From Magnetococcus sp. PR-3 (GTDB lineage Bacteria; Pseudomonadota; Magnetococcia; Magnetococcales; Magnetococcaceae), in NCBI RefSeq assembly GCF_036689865.1, contig NZ_JBAHUQ010000013.1, positions 2,347 through 66,346 of the forward strand: DNA of 64,000 nt, written 5' to 3'. Made by a program: the position numbers and the translations under genes. Shown here one piece after another: positions 58,736 through 64,000 of the stretch (the first letter of the stretch is position 1; each line of letters starts with the position of its first letter). Below the pieces are notes generated by a model. It saw nothing but the letters and a program-made list of their open reading frames with translations, did not search any database and was not told the DNA's origin.

Positions 58736-61700
58736 TTAGTCGGTTGGCTGCCCCATGCTGCGATAGGTTTCAATGGCATGAAGTAAGCCTTTTTTACGAA
58801 TGGGTTTTGTCATGTGGGCATCGCACCCTGCTTGTAAGGACTTGGCTTCATCTTCCTTCATGGCATGGGCCGTTAATGCAATGATGGGAAGCGGCGTGCG
58901 TCCCTCTTTGCTTTCCCATGCACGGATGGTGCGGGTGGCGCTATAACCATCCATTACAGGCATCTGTACATCCATGAAGATCAAATCGATTCCGCCAGCC
59001 ATAACCCGTTCCACAGCCTCTTGCCCATGGATGGCCTCCTCCACCTGATAGGGTGATTTTTTCAAGAAGGTACGCACCAAAGTACGGTTATCATCAGAAT
59101 CATCCACCACTAAGATAGTTAAGGTTTCTGGGTTGGATGATGTGGGCGAGAGAGAGTCCACAGCAGTGGTTTCATCACTTTGGTTCTGTAAAGGCCGTAA
59201 CAGTGCTTTGATAAAGTCGATACGGTGAACCGGTTTAATTAAATAATCAACAGCCAGGGCTTTACCCATCTGTAAATCACTTTTGCGGCACCAAGGGCTG
59301 ATTAGCAGGATAGGTAGTTGACTTAGGCTGCTATGGCTGCGCAGCTGTTGTATGGACTCCATAGGGGACCAGCTTTGTAGGTTGTGGTGCATAATCACAA
59401 CCTCATAGGGGTTACCTTTCTGCTGGGCATCCAAGAGCAGTTCAATCAGATCCATCTCATGATCAATAAAGCGACCCTCAATCCCCGTTTGCTGTAGAAG
59501 CTCCCCATACATGTCTCTTTTTTCGGTGGATTGATAGATCAACCGGCTCCCTTTTAAAGGGGCGAGCAGGGCTTGGGTCTCCTCACGGGTATCCCCACAT
59601 GTCAGGCAGATATTGAGCTTGATATAGCAGGTAAAGGTGCTGCCTTCACCCAGTGAACTCTCGACCTCAATACGACCATCCATGAGTCGTATAAAGCGTT
59701 GACTAATGGTCAAACCTAGACCTGTACCCCCATGTTCACGGGTAATATATTGATCGGCTTGAGAGAAAGCTTTAAAGATATCCCCCAATTTTTCTTCAGG
59801 AATACCAATACCGCTATCATGAATGGCAAACCTGAGATCAACAGCCCCACCTGGTAGTGTGGCCCCGGTAATTTCCAGATCAACCCCCCCTGTCTCGGTA
59901 AACTTAATGCCGTTCCCAATTAAGTTCAGCAGCACCTGACGCAGGCGCATATCATCACCGATCAAGGAGAGGGGCAGATTGTCGGCAATATGAGTGCGCA
60001 GATAGAGATGTTTTTTACTGGCCAAAGGGGTTAAGACGGAGGCAACGCTGAGGACCAGTTCTTCCAGATTAAAAGGTTGTAGAGACAGCTCTACTTTGCC
60101 GGATTCTACGCGGGAGAGGTCCAGGATATCGTTGATAATCCCTAAAAGATTTTCCCCTGCACCTCGGAAAATACGCACATATTTATGTTGTTCAGCATCC
60201 AACTGTGTCTCTTGCAAGAGGTCGGCACTGCCCAAAATGGCATTCATCGGGGTGCGGATTTCATGGCTCATGGTGGCCAGGAAATCACTTTTGGCCTCAC
60301 TGGCAGCTTCGGCCTGTTGTTTGGCCTCGGTCAAAACCGATTCAGCCCGTTTACGCTGAATAATTTCTCCCAAAACTTGAGAAATGCGTTGAAGGCTATC
60401 TTCACGGTGTCCATCCCTGGGCATTTGTGCGGGGATCAACAGAACCATGACCCCGACAAAATCCTCACCATGGTAAATGGGGCAAGCATAACAACCAAAC
60501 GGTGCGGTATCGGTAAGCTGTTGTGCCTGAGCAGGACTTAACTGGCCGTTATGCAGCAGATGATCTAAATATTCCAGACCCCCATGAAAAGGATCAGCCG
60601 AGGGGTTGGAGAGAAGTGGCTGTAACTGACCATGCGCAGCCTGAGCTTGAAAATGATCCTGTTCCCAGCTGTAAAGAATACCGTGAGGGGCCAGTTGTAA
60701 CCAGGGCACGATTACCGTACGTTCCAATGCCCGGTGGAGTTGCTCTTCTAAGGTCAGTGGCAAAAAACCGGTGGCCAATAGTTCGTTGAGCAAGTTTTGT
60801 AGGCGCTTTTCCTGTTTCTCCCGTTGCTCTTTTTTTTCCAGTGAGCTAACCATGTTGTTAAAGGCGTGGGCCACTTCAACCAGCTCATCATTATGCACTA
60901 CCTCAATACGATGGTTTGCCTGACCTCGGGCAAAACGACGTGCGCCTTCCACCAAAACATGGATGCGTTGAGAGAGCAGCTTGCTCTGTAAAAAAATGGT
61001 GAGAATACTCATTAAAAAGGCTAAGGAGGCCACGCTGATCAAAAATAATTGGTGCTGGCGTGCCGCTTTGGCCATGGCCTTTTGATACGCTTGCTGAGCT
61101 TGCTGTAGATAGACCTGAAAGCCAATGATGGTATGTCGAAGGTCAATAAAAGCTGCGTTAACATCTGCTTGGCGATTGTACGCTACACTTTTCCCATGCC
61201 ACTGAGGAGCATGCCAGGGGGGAAGAACCGCCAACATCTGTTGGACCATCTGGTGGTATTTTTCACGGAGTTGGTCCATATGTTCGGATAAATCTGGTGT
61301 CTGTTGCCATGGGATCATGGGTAGGTGTGTCAAAACCTGATGACCCTGACGCAACAGAGGCAGAAGGGGAGAGGGTGGGGGTGTTTGTAAAAACTGGTTT
61401 AGGGCATCCACCAACGTGCGCATGGGTGTGCCCATGGCCTGCCACTTTTGGGCCTGTACAGTGTTAGAGAAATGCCTGTCTGATTGAACCTCTTGCAAGC
61501 TTTCTCGCAGAGCTTGATCCAAAGCCTTTAGGGTCAGGCGAATGTTCTGTGCATAGCCAGCCTCTAAAGCGGGGGAAGGTTCCAGCAGTTGATGGGCGCT
61601 CTCCAGAAGTACACTCTGTCGCAATTGATCGAGGTGAATAAAAATTGAGTGAGGATTTGCCTTAAAGCTGATTTGACCCAAGTGATGGTTAAGTTGGCGT

Positions 61701-61942
61701 AGAGCTTTTTCAGCCTGTTGTGCGGCTTGTTGTCGCTTTTGGGCTTGATGATGTCGGCTGCGGGCTAAGTCGATTAGATGTTCCAGTTGATGAATTTGAG
61801 TGGCAACATCATGACTGGATACATGCAAAGGGATGAGCTGGCTAACCCCCAGGTTGGCGCGCTCATAGGCGATACCAAGCAGTAACAGAAGAATCAGGAA
61901 CAAGGTGATCAGACCACTGTTCCGAATTAAAAAAGTGCGCAT
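58736..61942 (-). CDS. Hybrid sensor kinase (helical periplasmic sensor, HAMP, GAF, HisKA, HATPase, pseudo-REC, REC)
   Basis: 1068 residues. Membrane segments near 9-27 and 296-318 enclose a helical periplasmic region. HAMP (about 320-372) and a GAF-like domain (388-535, related to the GAF of the 1391-residue kinase: VPWLQL versus VPWLKL) follow. HisKA has His560 in [10 protein letters not shown]. HATPase has NLIGNGIKF and GGTGLGLT. A degenerate receiver has VIMHHNL where Asp is expected but keeps IKP. The canonical receiver has Asp991 in [12 protein letters not shown]. The start overlaps the stop of the upstream secreted-protein gene by one base (TAATG), so the two are coupled. Confidence 0.92.
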   Translation of the reverse strand: MRTFLIRNSGLITLFLILLLLLGIAYERANLGVSQLIPLHVSSHDVATQIHQLEHLIDLARSRHHQAQKRQQAAQQAEKALRQLNHHLGQISFKANPHSIFIHLDQLRQSVLLESAHQLLEPSPALEAGYAQNIRLTLKALDQALRESLQEVQSDRHFSNTVQAQKWQAMGTPMRTLVDALNQFLQTPPPSPLLPLLRQGHQVLTHLPMIPWQQTPDLSEHMDQLREKYHQMVQQMLAVLPPWHAPQWHGKSVAYNRQADVNAAFIDLRHTIIGFQVYLQQAQQAYQKAMAKAARQHQLFLISVASLAFLMSILTIFLQSKLLSQRIHVLVEGARRFARGQANHRIEVVHNDELVEVAHAFNNMVSSLEKKEQREKQEKRLQNLLNELLATGFLPLTLEEQLHRALERTVIVPWLQLAPHGILYSWEQDHFQAQAAHGQLQPLLSNPSADPFHGGLEYLDHLLHNGQLSPAQAQQLTDTAPFGCYACPIYHGEDFVGVMVLLIPAQMPRDGHREDSLQRISQVLGEIIQRKRAESVLTEAKQQAEAASEAKSDFLATMSHEIRTPMNAILGSADLLQETQLDAEQHKYVRIFRGAGENLLGIINDILDLSRVESGKVELSLQPFNLEELVLSVASVLTPLASKKHLYLRTHIADNLPLSLIGDDMRLRQVLLNLIGNGIKFTETGGVDLEITGATLPGGAVDLRFAIHDSGIGIPEEKLGDIFKAFSQADQYITREHGGTGLGLTISQRFIRLMDGRIEVESSLGEGSTFTCYIKLNICLTCGDTREETQALLAPLKGSRLIYQSTEKRDMYGELLQQTGIEGRFIDHEMDLIELLLDAQQKGNPYEVVIMHHNLQSWSPMESIQQLRSHSSLSQLPILLISPWCRKSDLQMGKALAVDYLIKPVHRIDFIKALLRPLQNQSDETTAVDSLSPTSSNPETLTILVVDDSDDNRTLVRTFLKKSPYQVEEAIHGQEAVERVMAGGIDLIFMDVQMPVMDGYSATRTIRAWESKEGRTPLPIIALTAHAMKEDEAKSLQAGCDAHMTKPIRKKGLLHAIETYRSMGQPTD

Positions 61943-62766
61943 TATAAGGCCCCCTTAACCGTTGGGGGGGGGAGCTCTAGTTCCAGGTGAACCGGTTGTT
62001 CACATAAGGGCTGTGTTGGAGCCCAATGAATAAGTAGTGTGAGCGGAATGACCCCCTGTAAGGGTAGATCGTTTGGATCGGTTCGTTGCCGAGGAATTTT
62101 AAAGAGAATGGTCCACTGGCCATCCAGCCATTGGCTATAGGTCAGGATATCTGCACGGCTACCTGTTGCTGTTTGGGCGACTGTTCTGGGTAGCTTGGGG
62201 GTCTGCTTACCTTTTGGTACGTTGAGCCGGTAGGGTGCGGTGCCTGGATCAGGGGTAATCTTTTGGTAGAACAGTCCGCCATGGTCATTCAATCTGGCTT
62301 CAGCTTGAGCAAAGGGGTAGCGGCTACAGGTCACGGTGGCATCCTCAGCACCGTGTCCGGCCAAGGCAGACCAGATCCATAGATCCCCTTTTTGTTGCTT
62401 GTCTGCTTGAGGAAACCAGCTGATGAGTGCGACACGGTCAATGGGTAGTAGATGGCTCCGGTAGCTTTGGAACGCTTCATCCCACTGTAGATAACCTGGG
62501 GTTTGGTCGGCCTGGGAATCTGCAAAACTTAAACGTATATAGAGAAACTGGGGGTCATACAGGCCCTGCAGCCTAAGGGGGCCTGCTGCCGTTGAAATGG
62601 ATCGCTCAGATGTTTGGTCCCAGCCTTGTTGAGCAGAGACTTCCATGGCTGGGGGTGCTGTGACCAAAGAGAGCTGTAGGCGCGCGCTTTGTGCCCAAGT
62701 CTGTGGGGTTAGGCCCAGGCTTAACAGAAAAAACAGTAGAAAAAGAACTTTTAATCCTGCACCCAT
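61942..62766 (-). CDS. Secreted DOMON/ethylbenzene-dehydrogenase-like haem-binding-type protein
   Basis: 274 residues with a signal peptide ending near TWAQ. The pattern of the body ([46 protein letters not shown] and [13 protein letters not shown]) resembles the EB_dh/DOMON family, periplasmic domains that bind haem b in some dehydrogenases and sensors. Haem ligands (Met, His or Lys) cannot be assigned by eye. It is translationally coupled to a hybrid kinase, so a redox or small-molecule sensory role is inferred. Confidence 0.6.
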   Translation of the reverse strand: MGAGLKVLFLLFFLLSLGLTPQTWAQSARLQLSLVTAPPAMEVSAQQGWDQTSERSISTAAGPLRLQGLYDPQFLYIRLSFADSQADQTPGYLQWDEAFQSYRSHLLPIDRVALISWFPQADKQQKGDLWIWSALAGHGAEDATVTCSRYPFAQAEARLNDHGGLFYQKITPDPGTAPYRLNVPKGKQTPKLPRTVAQTATGSRADILTYSQWLDGQWTILFKIPRQRTDPNDLPLQGVIPLTLLIHWAPTQPLCEQPVHLELELPPPTVKGAL

Positions 62767-63118
62767 GACACGCTCTTTATTAAGCTTGGTTGGATAATTA
62801 GCAATAGCTCATATTATACGGTAGCTTCCGATTAAATTCCATCTTTCATTAGGATTTGCAGGATGTTAGCCTTTGTAATTTAGGGTGGAAGATATCGCCA
62901 TTACCCCTTGAATTTGGCCAGTGAATAGGGGGCAGATAAGAGATCAATAAAATAAAAATTAGATTGATGGCCTATAAAAAATTCTTAAAGGCATCATTTT
63001 TCAATTGCCCAATACAGGGTAAATAGAGATACTACAACTGCGACCAAGAACTGGCGGGCACAAGCCCCCCCGGAGGTTCACGGGAGGGGGCGGTGAGAGG
63101 ATCGGGATGTGCAGCACA

Positions 63119-63151
63119 GATGTGTATAAGGATGTGTATAAGGATGTGTAG
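63119..63151 (-). repeat. 12-bp tandem repeat containing two DnaA-box-like sites
   Basis: GATGTGTATAAG occurs twice in tandem (63119-63130 and 63131-63142), then a partial third copy. The minus strand reads TTATACACA in each full copy, fitting the DnaA-box consensus TTATNCACA. Confidence 0.6.
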
Positions 63152-63343
63152 CAAGTGATCGTAACATTGACCTAGTCCCGGTCAGAGACGCCAGCAATAG
63201 GGAGCCATGGCATGCAGTCGGTGCGCGGTGGATGCGGACGCCCACCAGCCCAGTGAATGGACCTCCAGGCCCCGGCCGAGTAGTTAGCGGACCGCCCCCT
63301 GGAACGTACCGGCAATCTTATCTTTTGGATGTTCTGTACAGAG

Positions 63344-63352
63344 TTATCCACA
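63344..63352 (+). promoter_or_regulatory. Perfect DnaA box
   Basis: TTATCCACA is the consensus DnaA-binding site. It lies directly after a 10-bp palindrome TCTGTACAGA (63333-63342). Confidence 0.55.
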
Positions 63353-63357
63353 AGAGG

Positions 63358-63387
63358 AAAACCCGCCACACACGCTGGCGGGTTTTG
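63358..63387. terminator. Terminator-like hairpin, either direction
   Basis: A 10-bp perfect stem AAAACCCGCC/GGCGGGTTTT with a 9-nt loop. It could end a transcript from the structured region on the plus strand. Confidence 0.6.
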
Positions 63388-63427
63388 TGTGTCTGGGTCA
63401 GATGATCTTTCGTTAAGTGATAAAAAA

Positions 63428-63460
63428 AGCCACACCTTTTGGGTGTGGCTTTTTCTTTTT
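63428..63460. terminator. Bidirectional terminator beside the EAL gene
   Basis: AGCCACACC/GGTGTGGCT with a TTTTG loop. T-runs lie on both strands (TTTTCTTTTT on plus, TTTTTT on minus). On minus it begins 14 bp after the EAL-protein stop. Confidence 0.9.
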
Positions 63461-63473
63461 GGAGCTGGTGATC

Positions 63474-64000
63474 TTAAAGAGATTCAGGCTTGGCGTGGTA
63501 GAAGCCTTGTTGATAATTAAAGCCAATTTCGTTGAGCTGGCTTGCCAGTTCGGCATCCTCAACATGTTTCGCAACAGTTTGGATCTTCATGGATTGCGAA
63601 ATATTATGGATGGCCGCAACGACGGTTCGGGTTGTTACTTTATCTTTGGCCTGTTGAACCAGCTGACCATCCACTTTTAACATATCCAGCTCTAACTGTT
63701 CCAGGTAGAGACAGTTACCCAGTGAGCCGCCATAGTTATCCAAGGCTGTTTTGGCCCCCCGCTGTTTGGCGCCAAATAAGAACTGACTGGCCTGATCCAT
63801 GTTGTTGATTAAGGTGTTCTCATCCAACTCAAAACAGATCTGCTTGGCCCAGGCTTCCTGCGCATCCAGAACCTCAAACAGACCATCACAGCTCTCTGTG
63901 CTTTCTAAGGTTTTTGCAGACAGATTAATGCTGTAGATGCGTCCATCATCCCGCTGTTTTAAATCCTCAATGGCCATTTCCAAAACTTTACGGTCCAGAT
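63474..64000 (-). CDS. EAL-domain protein, C-terminal part, degenerate, cut by window edge
   Basis: The frame runs off the right edge (LDRKVLEMAIEDL is read at the border), so about 175 residues are seen. EAL-fold strings are present: INLSAKTL (the Asn of the catalytic site), FELDENTL, LDNYGGSLGNCLYLEQLELDMLKVDGQLV, and a C-terminal GFYHAKP. Catalytic positions are altered: DNYG where DDFG is usual, and AKHVED where AEGVE is usual. It therefore probably binds c-di-GMP or a partner instead of cleaving it. The N-terminal domains are unseen. Confidence 0.82.
   Translation of the reverse strand, partial: LDRKVLEMAIEDLKQRDDGRIYSINLSAKTLESTESCDGLFEVLDAQEAWAKQICFELDENTLINNMDQASQFLFGAKQRGAKTALDNYGGSLGNCLYLEQLELDMLKVDGQLVQQAKDKVTTRTVVAAIHNISQSMKIQTVAKHVEDAELASQLNEIGFNYQQGFYHAKPESL

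Larger units (their letters stand above)
62767..63473. other. 700-bp gene-free region with AT-rich tract, structured GC-rich part and DnaA-box-like sites
   Basis: An AT-rich tract (about 62930-63010) is followed by a GC-rich part with stable hairpins, notably GCCCCCC/GGGGGC near 63064-63091. A TCCAGG/CCTGGA pair also lies around 63264-63303. Two minus-strand TTATACACA sites and one plus-strand TTATCCACA site are listed separately. No protein-coding frame is convincing. Confidence 0.5.

Noticed and set aside
63040-63100. Possible group II intron domain V
   Set aside because: A GC-rich hairpin is present, but the catalytic triad and the bulge cannot be placed convincingly.
63118-63130. Match to part of the Tn5 mosaic end (AGATGTGTATAAG)
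   Set aside because: Only 13 of 19 bases match and the sequence continues as a tandem repeat. The DnaA-box reading explains it better, though a library artefact could be excluded from raw reads.

Overview
The window is bacterial chromosomal DNA from a Gram-negative proteobacterium with moderately high GC. It carries Kdo and LPS-transport genes (kdsD-kdsC-lptC-lptA-lptB), rpoN-rapZ, the rplU-rpmA-obgE cluster next to ispB, and many multidomain hybrid sensor kinases. The gene content and the giant RTX repeat protein suggest something like Magnetococcus or another Magnetococcia/Alphaproteobacteria-related lineage. That placement is an impression from gene content and is not proven by the sequence.

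Layout. 1-12091 is the 3' part of one giant acidic repeat protein, cut by the left edge, built of cadherin/VCBS-like repeats with an RTX calcium-binding end. A strong terminator follows it. Directly behind the terminator lies the 5' fragment of a group IIC-type intron, itself interrupted by a decayed IS630-family element (12150-13216). 13292-19326 holds a hybrid sensor kinase (-), divergent from a periplasmic binding protein plus CHASE hybrid kinase (+). 19327-20576 has no convincing gene. fbaA follows, then a tRNA-Pro(CGG) and ispB on the minus strand. 23752-31205 is a plus-strand housekeeping block: maf, rplU, rpmA, obgE, proB, proA, nadD, rsfS, rlmH. 31230-40421 is minus strand: a MarR regulator with an EamA permease, and an operon of a Tat/lipoprotein-type binding protein with two overlapping hybrid kinases. 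40850-44805 is a plus-strand operon of a secreted rhodanese-like protein, a sensor kinase and an HD-GYP response regulator. 44851-46453 (-) encodes a CoA-binding protein and a CBS-domain protein. 46698-52733 is the kdsD-kdsC-lptC-lptA-lptB-rpoN-rapZ block. metK and ahcY follow (52924-55531), then an OafA-type acyltransferase, an aldo/keto reductase with two 4Fe-4S motifs, a third secreted-protein/hybrid-kinase pair (58736-62766), a structured gene-free segment with DnaA-box-like sites, and the C-terminal half of a degenerate EAL protein cut by the right edge.

How the genes work together. The housekeeping blocks supply ribosome assembly (L21, L27, ObgE, RsfS, RlmH), proline and NAD synthesis, Kdo and LPS export, sigma-54 and the SAM cycle. 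The accessory theme is sensing. Three separate loci pair a secreted ligand-binding protein with a hybrid kinase and carry no transporter genes. A fourth pairs a secreted rhodanese-like protein with a kinase and a predicted c-di-GMP phosphodiesterase. Several kinases carry an extra, degenerate receiver domain. The most unusual observations are the nested module insertions in the giant protein, the dead intron/IS composite behind the terminator, and the repeated binding-protein/kinase pairing.
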